Below, one piece after another: positions 1 through 9,440 of a DNA stretch of 64,000 nucleotides. The notes beneath the pieces were generated by a model. The model was given only the letters and a program-made list of their open reading frames with translations, made no database searches and was not told the origin of the DNA. The DNA is from Metridium senile (Eukaryota; Cnidaria; Anthozoa; Actiniaria; Metridiidae). The position numbers and the translations under genes were made by a program. The stretch covers positions 312,501-376,500 of the forward strand of contig OX459106.1 in the NCBI GenBank assembly GCA_949775045.1. The letters run 5' to 3'. How positions within the stretch are numbered: the stretch's first letter is position 1; each line of letters starts with the position of its first letter.

Positions 1-537
1 TGTTGAACATTCACATACACGAGGTACTATTTCTTGCAGTCGACGATATCGAACAAGTAAGCGTACACTGACAATAGCATGACGATATAACAGGTATTTA
101 CATAAAGGCATCTAAAATTTAAGGATGGTAATTGTGTGTGTGTGTGGGGAGGGGGGGGGGGGGGGGGAGGGAGGGGGAGTTCGATGTTATTTCTGACATA
201 ACAGAGGGGGTAAGAGCTAATTTGTTTTGGAGGGGGTACTGCCTAGGTTTTTGCTTGATCAATCTGGTCCCTCCCCCCTTCCTTTCAGTGACTTCGGCTC
301 GTTGAAATATAATAATATAATTTGAAATACTACTTATCTTAAATGTGTTCATGCATGTTGACAGCAACAGCACCTCACGGGGGAATCCCCTGACACCTTT
401 GCCATATATGGCAATATCAATTCCTTTTTAAATACAAATTTCAGAGTTTCAAAACTTGCTGAGTCATAGAAGCAAGAACAAGTTTAGCTTGGATTGAGAA
501 TCACTCTCTTTACACCATTTATACTGCGACGAAGGAC
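1..537. other. No gene seen; G-rich tract near 143-179
   Basis: I see no convincing gene here. A GT run passes into a long G homopolymer and GGGA tract at about 137-179. The short ORFs across it are low-complexity shadows. Confidence 0.5.
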
Positions 538-697
538 TATATAGGTGAGAGTAGTGTTTACAAGTGTTGAAATTGTGATGCTAATTAATTTGCCAACCAT
601 TTTCACAATGGATTTTTTAATTTTCTTTGTTCTTATAACAAAGATTGGTTGGCAAAACCATAACAAAATACGTCACTATACGTCCACCTATAGGTGA
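538..697 (+). mobile_element. MITE family A, copy 1 (plus half copy to about 750)
   Basis: A 155-160-bp element bounded by ATAGGTGAG and CCACCTAT. The core pairs TTGCCAACCATTTT with a later TGGTTGGCAAAACCA, so it can fold. A second, truncated copy starts at 692. The same sequence recurs at 31576, 39485 and 56449 and, inverted and interrupted, at 26121. It has no coding capacity and is likely a non-autonomous DNA transposon. Confidence 0.75.
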
Positions 698-1250
698 GCG
701 TAGTGTTTACAAGTGTTGGTATTGTGATACTAATTTACCAACCATAAGAAACTCTCTTTTTCTGGAAAATTACTTTAGAACTAAAACTCATTCTGAGTCT
801 TAGAAGGGACAAGAACAATTAGCCAGGATTCGGCAATCTCTTCTGAAATGCTGTTGTTTTTTTGTTTTGTTTTTGTATAAAGTACTCGAACAGGCTAAGA
901 CGTACCCCAGACATGACGAATTCAGTTGAAAGAGCTTCCTCTCAACATTTTTGTTATCCTTAACTTGAAAACAATATGCAATTATCCCCCCCCCCCAAAA
1001 AAAAATCGTGCAAAACAGAAAACAATTTCCTGCACGGCTTCAAAGGCAAAACAAAACATTGAGCATTGAATACAAACGACCGAGTAATGATTGGGGTGTG
1101 AATGAGCCTATAAAATGATATCAGCCCTCGTGATCAAGGTTAACAATAACAAAGCATGCTGAGAACTATCAATGCTTGTTGGAAAATACCCCCCAAAATA
1201 AAAATACTAACAGCCTAACAATTTCTAATAATGTTTGTGTTTATTGGACA
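698..1250. other. Non-coding, no gene recognised
   Basis: AT-rich sequence with a C/A homopolymer at about 986-1005. No ORF with a believable composition was found. Confidence 0.4.
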
Positions 1251-1434
1251 GAAGAAGAAGAAGAAGAAGAAGAAGAAGAAGAAGAAGAAGAAGAAGAAGA
1301 AGAAGAAGAAGAAGAAGGAGAAGAAGAAGAAGAAGAAAAAGAAGAAGAAGAGGAAGAACAAGAACAAGAACAAGAACAAGAACAAGACCAAGAACAAGAA
1401 GTAGAAGTAGAAGAACAAGAACAAGGACAACGAT
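1251..1434 (+). repeat. (GAA)n microsatellite degrading to GAACAA
   Basis: About 180 bp of GAA units with scattered GGA/AAA interruptions, drifting to a GAACAA hexamer. It gives long pseudo-ORFs (poly-Glu, poly-Arg, poly-Phe) in every frame, which are not genes. Confidence 0.95.
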
Positions 1435-1482
1435 GCTGAGATTGAAGTAATACTTAGCAATACTTACCAATTATCCGTCACA

Positions 1483-1965
1483 ATGTTATTTCGTTCAAAT
1501 TTAAATATTGTGTTGTTGTTTGTGCTTGTGATTTCGCCAGCAACGATGTCAAACACGATCAAACGTACATGTCATAATCATGGTTCATGTTGTTATGTAG
1601 TAAAAATGGTATTAGACAAGATATTTGATCCGAAAGTAAGCCGTTTTGATTTATATTCTTCGCTAAAAGACCCAGCCTTTGTCAAGGACGTTCTCATATG
1701 TGCAATTGAAATTGACGCAGCGATAACGCAACCGCAAGCGCAAGATATCAAACATGTTCCCTTTTTCTTGCGTGTGCGCTTGTGCTTGCGCGTGGCACTA
1801 TTTAATAGTGTGTTTGCGCTTGGGCTTATTCACGTCTCGTTTTCAGCTATGAAATTAACCCTTGTGCTTGTGCTTGTGCTTGCGATTGCGCTTGCGTTGC
1901 TAGTGAAAACCAGGCTTTATAAGTGTGTTTACAAACAGCTACAAGCTCTCTTGGTTCTCCGTTAG
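1483..1965 (+). CDS. Doubtful 160-codon ORF, possible small secreted protein
   Basis: The ORF starts with a hydrophobic stretch (residues 8-22, like a signal peptide), then a Cys-containing stretch (CHNHGSCC near residue 30) and a mixed helix-like segment to about residue 90. The remainder is encoded by a degenerate GCTTGT/GCGCTTGTGCTTGCG repeat and is low-complexity leucine/valine. I do not recognise a family, see no intron signals that extend it, and the repeat-derived 3' half argues against it. It may be a fortuitous ORF. Confidence 0.2.
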   Translation: MLFRSNLNIVLLFVLVISPATMSNTIKRTCHNHGSCCYVVKMVLDKIFDPKVSRFDLYSSLKDPAFVKDVLICAIEIDAAITQPQAQDIKHVPFFLRVRLCLRVALFNSVFALGLIHVSFSAMKLTLVLVLVLAIALALLVKTRLYKCVYKQLQALLVLR

Positions 1966-2039
1966 TATGTTCTCTTGATTTCCTGTCGTCCGTGAAAGAA
2001 AAATAACAAACTAGTTTGTAGTAGTGCGTAATAGTTGAG

Positions 2040-2273
2040 TAATAGAGAGTTTAAGATTCACGTTTACGCCAAACGTCAAAACTAACCGATTTTTCTGCGT
2101 TTACTCTTTACCATTTGATATCTCCGCGTAAACAAGGTCCTTATGTCGTTTGTTAATACACATTTTATTCATTGAGATCTTTTGTACAGTTATTTGAAGC
2201 TTTTAAAGCAATATTAGAAAGGCCAATCTGACGTTTGGCGCTCCCGTAAACGTGAATCTTAAACTCTCTATTA
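2040..2273. mobile_element. TA-flanked foldback MITE
   Basis: Terminal inverted repeats of about 28 bp (ATAGAGAGTTTAAGATTCAC and its complement) enclose an internal inverted CAAACGTCA/TGACGTTTG pair. The dinucleotide TA sits at both ends (2040-2041, 2272-2273), as in Tc1/mariner-type insertions. There is no ORF inside. Confidence 0.8.
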
Positions 2274-3230
2274 GATACAAAGAGACTAGAAGAGTCAGGC
2301 ACATTATGTGATGAAAACACAAGAAACTGCAGTGACTTTTATAACCTGTTATAACAAATTCAGTGATCGTCATTGGAGTCCTGTTTTCAGTTTTTCTTTC
2401 TGCGTTTGCATACTAAATTGTACAATTTGTTAAGTCAAGGATTAATGAAAGCCACTCTATAGTCTAGTATATAAAGTGTAGTTAGTAGTACTAGCTACCA
2501 ATAGGTAATACTGTGTATTATGCGTGCTATTTTTCCAAGGACGACGAAAAATCACTCTATGGAGAAAATTAGAAACCTTACAACTATTAGGCATAGAAAG
2601 GCTACAGACTTTCTGCAATCGAATATATATAAAGGTAATTTTTGTGGTGTAGAATGCCATGTTTTTCCGTGCATGTTTGATAATTTTTTTCATTAAGACA
2701 CATATATACTCTACTGTGATAGATATAAATACAAATATTTCTTTAAAAAACGTGCAATGAATCACAAATTAAGTCCATAAAACCGACATCCTTTGCAGGC
2801 TTCAGAGTGTGGACCGTAGCTTCGGCTGGGAAAACGATTTTTGAAATAGGTGTATACATAAAATGACATTAAGTGAACAAGAGAAGAAGAAGAATTTCAA
2901 TCAACAATTACTCTGTTTGATAATTAATTAATTGATTAAGTTTCCTTTTTTATTTCACTTTTTGGACATTGGTTTGTGTAATTATTAACAGGGATATGTG
3001 AGTAATAGAACCAAAAAACAAATACAATTGAATACATCAAATTGATGTTAGATTTATAAAAATAGCATGTTAAAATTAAGAAGTAATCTCTGCAAATAAA
3101 CTTTATTTTACTTAAAAAAACTCATTATTAATTGATATTAAGCCTAGCTTTAGTCCAATTAGTTGGACTATTTTGTTCACATGCATGAGGCTTTAGACCT
3201 AATAAAGTATTCTTATTACTACATAGGTAA
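2274..3230. other. Non-coding, no gene recognised
   Basis: AT-rich stretch. The minus ORF at 2765-2457 has no domain, codon bias or splice context I can support. Confidence 0.4.
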
Positions 3231-3330
3231 TAGAATGAAATGTGTATCATTAAAAAATGTTGACTTAAATTTACTGACATTTCGAGCTTTAGCCCTTCGC
3301 CGGAGTAAAAGAGGTAAACTATCCTAGGTA
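3231..3330 (-). repeat. Fragment of the dispersed GTGTTACAAATTTCAT/TTTCGAGC repeat
   Basis: It matches, in opposite orientation, sequence next to the arrays at 40355-40430, 58375-58470 and 62880-62960 (a gtcaacattttttac block, then TTTCGAGCTTTA and TCCGACGAAGG). Confidence 0.55.
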
Positions 3331-3510
3331 AACTATCCTATCCTAGGTTGTTGAGCTACGCACGCGGGCAGGTCCCTATTCTACGTTGTTGAGCTACGTA
3401 AGCATGCTTGCTTAAGGTCCCCTATTCAACGTTGTTGAGCTACGTGCGCTGGCTTGCTTAAGGTCCCTATTCTACGTTGTTGAGCTACGCACCGGGGCTT
3501 GCTTAAGGTC
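3331..3510 (+). repeat. Minisatellite interrupted by the palindromic element (left part)
   Basis: Four imperfect copies of a roughly 50-bp unit containing CTACGTTGTTGAGCTACG and GCTTGCTTAAGGTCCC. The same units in the same orientation continue at 11946-12095, so the big element inserted into this array. The last six bases (3505-3510, AAGGTC) are the left target-site duplication. Confidence 0.85.
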
Positions 3511-3689
3511 AGTAGTTTTCTTGGGATGAAATGACCCCGGAAATTGAGGTGGGATTGAGGTAGGATTGAGGCGGTGCCATGGTAACCAGGTGACTCGAGA
3601 GGATTAGCACCTTGACCAGGAAGTGAAGTGTTGCTATGGTAACCAGGTGACGCCAAAGGCTTAGTGAGCGGGCAAGTTTGGGCAAGTCT

Positions 3690-3780
3690 TTTGTTATCAA
3701 TTATAATATATAGCGCGCGCCTATTTTGAATCTTTCACTAAAACATTTGAAAGCAAATAGCATTTGGTTAGAGAAAAAAC
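3690..3780 (+). promoter_or_regulatory. Putative promoter of left PC4-like gene
   Basis: A TATAATATATA box near 3702-3712 is followed by GCGCGCGCC about 70 bp before the ATG at 3781. The mirror copy lies at 11676-11766. It is an inference from position and sequence only. Confidence 0.4.
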
Positions 3781-4224
3781 ATGGCAACTTTATTCAAGCT
3801 AGGTTCTCGAGGCTACCACGCTACCGTCCAGGAATTCCAAGGACAGATAAGAGTACATATTCGAAAGTATATTGATGGTGAAGAGAAGAACAAATTTCCA
3901 ACAAAATATGGCATAGCTTTATCGATTGAAGAATTTGAAGAGTTATTTAAAGTCATGGGTGATTTGAGCGAAATGGTAGATGTTATGGTAGAGAGTTGTT
4001 CTATGACCACACAACCAGGCGATGAGTCAGGATTGCTAACAGAGAACGAATATCAACCCCAAGCAAGAGGTTTACAACCAAGCAAGGAAAGTAGAGTGAT
4101 CGAACAGACTCCAAAACACAGCAAAAGACCACAAGAAATGAATCACCTCGCACCGAGAAAACTTTTTAAGAACAATAGACCATCAGCTAGAATGTCACAT
4201 CAAAACTCTTTCCACTATATCTAG
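3781..4224 (+). CDS. PC4-like ssDNA-binding protein (left arm copy)
   Basis: 147 residues. Residues 5-70 fit the PC4 (RNA polymerase II coactivator p15) fold: a start LFKLGSRGYHATV, a strand-turn EFQGQIRVHIRKY, then a loop, FPTKYGIALSIEEFEEL and a closing helix. This matches the PC4 pattern of V-x-x-F-x-G-x-x-x-v-x-I-R-x-Y and KxGIaLs. The C-terminal half (71-147) is basic and Ser/Gln-rich with no recognised domain. In cells PC4 proteins bind single-stranded DNA and modulate transcription and repair; here a role in the element's replication or transcription is inferred. The gene faces inward from the element end, has a TATA-like box upstream, and an AATAAA lies at about 4291. The copy at 11675-11232 is identical in protein. 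Confidence 0.8.
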   Translation: MATLFKLGSRGYHATVQEFQGQIRVHIRKYIDGEEKNKFPTKYGIALSIEEFEELFKVMGDLSEMVDVMVESCSMTTQPGDESGLLTENEYQPQARGLQPSKESRVIEQTPKHSKRPQEMNHLAPRKLFKNNRPSARMSHQNSFHYI

Positions 4225-4576
4225 TTAAACAGTTGTTTAATTCGTTAGATAATTATCGTTTATATTTTTGACATGTAAAAAATTGATTTAAAAATAAAAG
4301 CTTGTTGAAACAAATGGTTGTGTACATTTTTATTGCCTGTTATTCAAATCAACTCGTAAATGTTCGATTTAATAAAAAAGGGATTACAATCTTTTATTCA
4401 CAAAACAATGGGAAAACGTGTAAGAGATTATAGCTTATTTGTTTTTCTTTTAAAGTTTCATCAAACTATCAGAGAAGGTTTATAACTTCAAGATGAACCA
4501 TTCTTGTTTATGGTTTCGCTAAACTTCTTTTAGTTCTAAACTTTACCTAGTAGATTGTTTCTTTTAACTAGTTATA

Positions 4577-4621
4577 ATGGCAGAATTTAGTATTGATACT
4601 TCTGACTGTGAAGATATATCG
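4577..4621 (+). CDS. Small acidic protein, exon 1 (left arm)
   Basis: ATG plus 14 codons (MAEFSIDTSDCEDIS), ending in a consensus donor (CG|gtaagt). Phase 0. It joins either the acidic exon at 4748 or, in the same phase, a basic exon at 4953. Confidence 0.6.
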
Positions 4622-4747
4622 GTAAGTAAAGTTGTTTAAATTATAACTGAGTTGATTTCTTAACTCTCAGTTGTTTTATTTTTCATAATCGTTTTCCTAT
4701 CAAAGAAGAAAAGTAGTTATAATTTTTGTTTTGTTTTTTGTTACTAG

Positions 4748-4939
4748 TTTGGTGAGTTTACTGATTCTCAACTACAAGAACTGGCTTTAGATGAAAACTC
4801 ATTTGATTTGGATAATTATGTTGACGATGAAATATTATTGGAAGCCCTTTCAATCACTTCTCAACTAGAAGAACCAAACGTTATCGATGGAAATTGTGAA
4901 TGGAGCAGCTCTCATGATCAACTCCTTGAAGTTCTTTAG
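4748..4939 (+). CDS. Small acidic protein, exon 2 (left arm)
   Basis: It follows an acceptor (ttactag) and encodes 63 residues to TAG. It is rich in Asp/Glu and hydrophobics (FDLDNYVDDEILLEAL), so the 78-residue product resembles an acidic activation-domain protein. No family is recognised. The mirror exon is at 10708-10517. Composition and clean splice sites support it; transcription is unproven. Confidence 0.55.
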   Translation, partial: FGEFTDSQLQELALDENSFDLDNYVDDEILLEALSITSQLEEPNVIDGNCEWSSSHDQLLEVL

Positions 4940-4952
4940 TTATTCAAACTAG

Positions 4953-5237
4953 TCAATCGAAGAGCAACCATTCAAGAGAAAATGCACTGAACAATCCAAC
5001 GCAAAAAGAAAGCTACGCGAATTAAGTAAAAGCAATTATAATTCAAAGCTATATGCAGCACGAAAAACAACATCTGATGAACTAGCTAATCTGTTTAATG
5101 ATAAATCAAAACTTTTTACAAGGTTTTGCAAACAACAACTTATTATTCAGTGGTCTCTTGTTCAGGTTCAGAGTCAGGCTAACCAAAGAAAGAAAGAATC
5201 CCGATTAAAACTTGTGTTTGTAAACATACTTAGTTAG
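4953..5237 (+). CDS. Possible alternative basic exon (left arm)
   Basis: Open for 94 codons with no ATG at its start. It begins immediately after an AG (aaactag) and is in phase with exon 1 at 4577-4621, so skipping the acidic exon would fuse exon 1 to this Lys/Arg-rich segment (starts SIEEQPFKRKC). A bZIP- or DNA-binding-like role is only a guess from charge. The mirror copy is at 10503-10219. Confidence 0.35.
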   Translation, partial: SIEEQPFKRKCTEQSNAKRKLRELSKSNYNSKLYAARKTTSDELANLFNDKSKLFTRFCKQQLIIQWSLVQVQSQANQRKKESRLKLVFVNILS

Positions 5238-5389
5238 CTAGAGTTTAGGATTAATTGTTTTGAAACATGGAAATCTCTATAATTAACTAAAACATGTAAT
5301 AGAGAATCGAATCCCCAGAAGAAAAGCATTAACAGGAAACCAAGATTTATGCTTCAAAGTTTTACAGATATATATATATATATAATAAC

Positions 5390-5665
5390 TTATTTTGAAT
5401 AACTTACAGCCGGCTTAAGAATCATTCGGGATCTTGTTGAATATCTTTTATAGAAAAGCGTCAGGATCGAATTCATCACACTGCAAAAGGTCTTGTGTAC
5501 CAATTGATCATCTCCAATATCACATCTTCTTGGTCCAATTAAATAATTCAGGCGGAGACCAATAATCAAACTGTAGATTAAGAAAAAGCAGGAGCCCATA
5601 AATATGCTTACCACATCTCCAATAAGTTGATAATTAGTAGATAATAACTCGGCCATTATGAACAA
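5390..5665 (-). CDS. 91-codon ORF, possible decayed paralogue of the acidic gene (left arm)
   Basis: The ORF reads MFIMAELLSTNYQLIGDV and on. After about 15 codons from the second Met there is a donor-like gtaagc and, about 40 bp later, a ctacag acceptor. That layout parallels the acidic gene (MAE.., 15 codons, intron, Phe). If spliced, the next exon soon hits TGA, so either the unspliced 91-aa form or a broken paralogue is present. No domain is recognised. Confidence 0.35.
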   Translation of the reverse strand: MFIMAELLSTNYQLIGDVVSIFMGSCFFLIYSLIIGLRLNYLIGPRRCDIGDDQLVHKTFCSVMNSILTLFYKRYSTRSRMILKPAVSYSK

Positions 5666-6015
5666 GAAACAAGTAAAATAATCTTTGCAGTGATATAATC
5701 GCTAATCAGTATCTTTTGGAAGCAATTTATAAGGTTTGTTAGTACAAAAGATATAAGCATTTCAAAAAGAACCTTATTTCGCGCAACATATTAATTACGT
5801 TCAAAAACAAACATGAACACATAAAGTTTATTTTAAGCTATTTTGAGCACAAAATATATCAAACAAAGGATTGTTTTTTTACGATAAATATAACTTTGAA
5901 TTATAATTAGTGTATCTTAGCTTAAAATCCATCAGAAAAAAAAAGTTTTTTATCACGTGGTGTATGTTCAACTCCTCGATAGTCATAGTTATAGTTATAG
6001 TTGACAAGCATTAGT

Positions 6016-6126
6016 ATGGATAAAAACATTTCAAAACTTTCGGAAGAGGAATTGAGAGAAATTCAAGAAAGTTTGCATGGACAGTTTGCTATTGTTATAA
6101 CGCACAAGTGTACCTGCATGATATAA
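6016..6126 (+). CDS. 36-aa ORF or first exon (left arm)
   Basis: A short ORF starting MDKNISKLSEEELREIQ, with an amphipathic helical beginning. It is too short to judge and could be a leader exon. The mirror copy is at 9440-9330. Confidence 0.25.
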   Translation: MDKNISKLSEEELREIQESLHGQFAIVITHKCTCMI

Positions 6127-6750
6127 ATAAAATGTTGATCTTATTATTGTCTGATATAACCTTTTAAAAAAAAGAACTGTATTCTAGTTAATGGTCAAAC
6201 ACCTATGCGTTATAAACATGGATTCATTTTAAATCTTCACTTCGCATAATTTACTTCAGTTATGCGTCTAGTTCATATTGAATTTAAATTTATCATAATT
6301 AAGTAACAACAAAACGGTTCATATAGTTTTATCTCGATTCAAACAAAATATTTAACTACCTACAAAACGTATCATATAAGTCAGTCAAGAAATCAACCAA
6401 CCTTTCGAAAATCATTATCATAAAATCTCTGTGCTGCATGTGTGTTTTTATTAGTTATTCAAGATGATTGTTCACACAACTTGCGTAGTATTGTATCGAT
6501 CGCGACTAGGAAGATAAACAAAAACAAAATAGAACAACTGATATCTAAATCTTTATTTTCTATCAAAATAAGAATTACATTTATCAATGATAGCAAAGTT
6601 TATTCACTAATGGAAATGTTCATTTGGTTTGTTTATGAAAAAGTGAATAAAACCGCGTTTGTTCTCCTTACAATGGTGATAAAAGCTAAGTATGAATATT
6701 ACAAAAATCAATTTTGTTATTTATTTTGCATGACTATTATTCGTATGTAA

Positions 6751-7167
6751 TTACAATGATTTCAACTCCAACCATTTACGTTTACAGGCATATTTTCTTC
6801 TTTTTGTAGATACTTTTGAGGCTGCTTTATCTCCCTTGCGCTTATTTCTATTCATAGAGTTTTCATTTGTTATTATATATTCATAAGAGTTTCTCTCAAT
6901 CTCTTCCTGGTGTTTGAGAAGTCGTGCTAATGATTTTTGTACATTTGGTACATTATCCTCTGTTCCAGTTTCATCATAATTCTTTGAGGGAATGCATACT
7001 CCAAGTTTACTCCATTTTAACCATTTAGCGCGCTCTTTGATATCTATTCCATGAACTTGATCGAGATGATTTGCTAGTCGAGCAAGGTTAGTGCTTCCAC
7101 ATCCAAATACAGGACAGTTTCGCCTTGTGCGACCCATGCTGAGCTCTTGACTTGACCAATGTTTCAT
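6751..7167 (-). CDS. C2H2-like zinc-finger protein (left arm copy)
   Basis: 138 residues. One zinc-finger-like motif, C18-x4-C23-x10-H34-x4-H39 (CPVFGCGSTNLARLANHLDQ), is followed by a Trp/Lys-rich linker, a coiled-coil-prone middle (QKSLARLLKHQEEIERN) and a Lys/Arg-rich C-terminus (KRKGDKAASKVSTKRRKYA) likely to bind nucleic acid or act as a nuclear signal. An internal Met at residue 11 (MGRTRRNC) may be the true start. It differs from the right-arm copy at two residues (Ile/Met 41, Glu/Asp 95). Function within the element is unknown. Confidence 0.65.
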   Translation of the reverse strand: MKHWSSQELSMGRTRRNCPVFGCGSTNLARLANHLDQVHGIDIKERAKWLKWSKLGVCIPSKNYDETGTEDNVPNVQKSLARLLKHQEEIERNSYEYIITNENSMNRNKRKGDKAASKVSTKRRKYACKRKWLELKSL

Positions 7168-7309
7168 AGAAAATAATCTCTTTTTGCAATATTACATTTT
7201 TATGTATGACGGCCCGAATAAGAGGCCCGCGACGGCCCGATCAGACCCGAAGGCCCTATAGGCTTTATTTGCTCTCTCGCTCTCGTTCTGTCTCTTATTC
7301 AATTTGGCC

Positions 7310-8106
7310 CCGTCGCAACGGTTGCGCTTAATCAAAGTAGATTAAGATAAAACAAAAACTCAATGAAACAAAAACCTCATTTTATTAAACCGAAAAAAAT
7401 TATTTTCAAAACACAATTACATGCATCTAAGGCTAACGAGTATAAGAATTATAAGTTGCGTAGTTAATTATACTTTGTTTTGGAATTTCTTCCTGTACAA
7501 ATAGTTTGTTAAGTAGAAATTTCCTTTGATGTATTGCCGATTCAGTTGCCTCCTCCCAGCTGTAGTCATTATCATCCATAAGGTTTTTCTTTGTGGCCAT
7601 GATCTTTTTATAAGTAGGATCTCTTCTCAAATGATGCATCCATGTCAGTTGTTCGTTTAGAACCTCCCTCAGCTCTTTTCTGTATGTAGGCAACAAAGCA
7701 TTATTGGCTTTGGCTTGTGCTACTTCATCACTATCACCGTTTTGTTTATATTGCTGCATTGCCACTTCCAAATCTTGCTGATGCCTTTCCATTGCCTTGT
7801 GTTGCATTCTCGCCCAAACATCCTTTTTCTCATCTTCAGTAGAATCAAACTGATTTGAGTCAACACTATCCTCGCTGCTATCCTCAATACTTTCTTGATC
7901 ACTACTTGCCATGCTATCAGAACTTGATTCATCTTCCTCATAGTGGGATTGAGACATGCTATCTTCTTGAGAGTTATTTTGGGATGACTCTGCTTTGGAT
8001 GCTAACCTCCCTTATAAGCAGAGGGTTATGCTCTATTATGGGACCGGTTATCTTGTTATCGTATTTTTTTAAGAGAAATTAAATTTCTCTATGATCATGC
8101 GCGAAC
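7310..8106. other. Unique loop of the palindrome
   Basis: The only part of the element not duplicated. It is bounded on both sides by the inverted GGGCC..CTCTCGCTCTCGTTCTG blocks and carries the single-copy 174-aa gene. About 150 bp upstream of that gene (7958-8106) is AT-rich and may be its promoter. Confidence 0.8.
7433..7957 (-). CDS. 174-aa acidic/helical protein encoded in the loop
   Basis: Residues 1-45 are Ser/Asp/Glu repeats (DESSSDS, SSEDSVDS). Residues 46-155 form a compact, probably helical domain with WARMQHKAMERHQQDLE, ALLPTYRKELREVL, WMHHLRRDPTYKKIM and SWEEATESAIHQRKFLLNKL. The WxxMxxxA..LPxYRKELR..LRxDP..I pattern looks like a conserved domain seen in uncharacterised proteins of repetitive invertebrate DNA. 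That is recollection, not a search result. As the only single-copy gene of the element it may be what the arms carry or package. Coding potential is good. Confidence 0.6.
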   Translation of the reverse strand: MSQSHYEEDESSSDSMASSDQESIEDSSEDSVDSNQFDSTEDEKKDVWARMQHKAMERHQQDLEVAMQQYKQNGDSDEVAQAKANNALLPTYRKELREVLNEQLTWMHHLRRDPTYKKIMATKKNLMDDNDYSWEEATESAIHQRKFLLNKLFVQEEIPKQSIINYATYNSYTR

Positions 8107-8288
8107 GGGCCAAATTGAATAAGAGACAGAACGAGAGCGAGAGAGCAAATAAAGCCTATAGGGCCTTCGGGTCTGACGGGCCAGTTCGGGCCGATTCGGG
8201 CCGATTCGGGTTGATTCGGGCCGTCGCGGGCCTCTTATTCGGGCCGTCATACATAAAAATGTAATATTGCAAAAAGAGATTATTTTCT

Positions 8289-8705
8289 ATGAAACATTGG
8301 TCAAGTCAAGAGCTCAGCATGGGTCGCACAAGGCGAAACTGTCCTGTATTTGGATGTGGAAGCACTAACCTTGCTCGACTAGCAAATCATCTCGATCAAG
8401 TTCATGGAATGGATATCAAAGAGCGCGCTAAATGGTTAAAATGGAGTAAACTTGGAGTATGCATTCCCTCAAAGAATTATGATGAAACTGGAACAGAGGA
8501 TAATGTACCAAATGTACAAAAATCATTAGCACGACTTCTCAAACACCAGGAAGAGATTGAGAGAAACTCTTATGACTATATAATAACAAATGAAAACTCT
8601 ATGAATAGAAATAAGCGCAAGGGAGATAAAGCAGCCTCAAAAGTATCTACAAAAAGAAGAAAATATGCCTGTAAACGTAAATGGTTGGAGTTGAAATCAT
8701 TGTAA
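8289..8705 (+). CDS. C2H2-like zinc-finger protein (right arm copy)
   Basis: Mirror of the gene at 7167-6751 and 136/138 identical, with the same C18/C23/H34/H39 finger. Both copies are intact, so arm homogenisation is recent or continuing. Confidence 0.65.
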   Translation: MKHWSSQELSMGRTRRNCPVFGCGSTNLARLANHLDQVHGMDIKERAKWLKWSKLGVCIPSKNYDETGTEDNVPNVQKSLARLLKHQEEIERNSYDYIITNENSMNRNKRKGDKAASKVSTKRRKYACKRKWLELKSL

Positions 8706-9329
8706 TTACATACGAATAATAGTCATGCAAAATAAATAACAAAATTGATTTTTGTAATATTCATACTTAGCTTTTATCACCATTGTAAGGAGAACAAACG
8801 CGGTTTTATTCACTTTTTCATAAACAAACCAAATGAACATTTCCATTAGTGAATAAACTTTGCTATCATTGATAAATGTAATTCTTATTTTGATAGAAAA
8901 TAAAGATTTAGATATCAGTTGTTCTATTTTGTTTTTGTTTATCTTCCTAGTCGCGATCGATACAATACTACGCAAGTTGTGTGAACAATCATCTTGAATA
9001 ACTAATAAAAACACACATGCAGCACAGAGATTTTATGATAATGATTTTCGAAAGGTTGGTTGATTTCTTGACTGACTTATATGATACGTTTTGTAGGTAG
9101 TTAAATATTTTGTTTGAATCGAGATAAAACTATATGAACCGTTTTGTTGTTACTTAATTATGATAAATTTAAATTCAATATGAACTAGACGCATAACTGA
9201 AGTAAATTATGCGAAGTGAAGATTTAAAATGAATCCATGTTTATAACGCATAGGTGTTTGACCATTAACTAGAATACAGTTCTTTTTTTTAAAAGGTTAT
9301 ATCAGACAATAATAAGATCAACATTTTAT

Positions 9330-9440
9330 TTATATCATGCAGGTACACTTGTGCGTTATAACAATAGCAAACTGTCCATGCAAACTTTCTTGAATTTCTC
9401 TCAATTCCTCTTCCGAAAGTTTTGAAATGTTTTTATCCAT
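9330..9440 (-). CDS. 36-aa ORF (right arm copy)
   Basis: Mirror of 6016-6126 with the same caveats. Confidence 0.25.
   Translation of the reverse strand: MDKNISKLSEEELREIQESLHGQFAIVITHKCTCMI

Noticed and set aside
1176..1470. Poly-Glu, poly-Arg and poly-Phe ORFs on both strands
   Set aside because: All are translations of one GAA microsatellite; open in several frames at once.
3426..3700. ORFs over the minisatellite and element end, and their mirrors at 11756-12033
   Set aside because: They run through tandem repeats and the element terminus; no protein signature.
6442..6750. 102-aa ORF MFLLVIQDDC.. in both arms (mirror 9014-8706)
   Set aside because: AT-rich, no domain, ends against the zinc-finger gene's 3' end; probably that gene's 3' UTR read on the other strand. 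Duplication of the arm explains why it occurs twice.
7855..8082. 75-aa plus-strand ORF over the loop gene
   Set aside because: Antisense shadow of the 174-aa gene and its upstream region.
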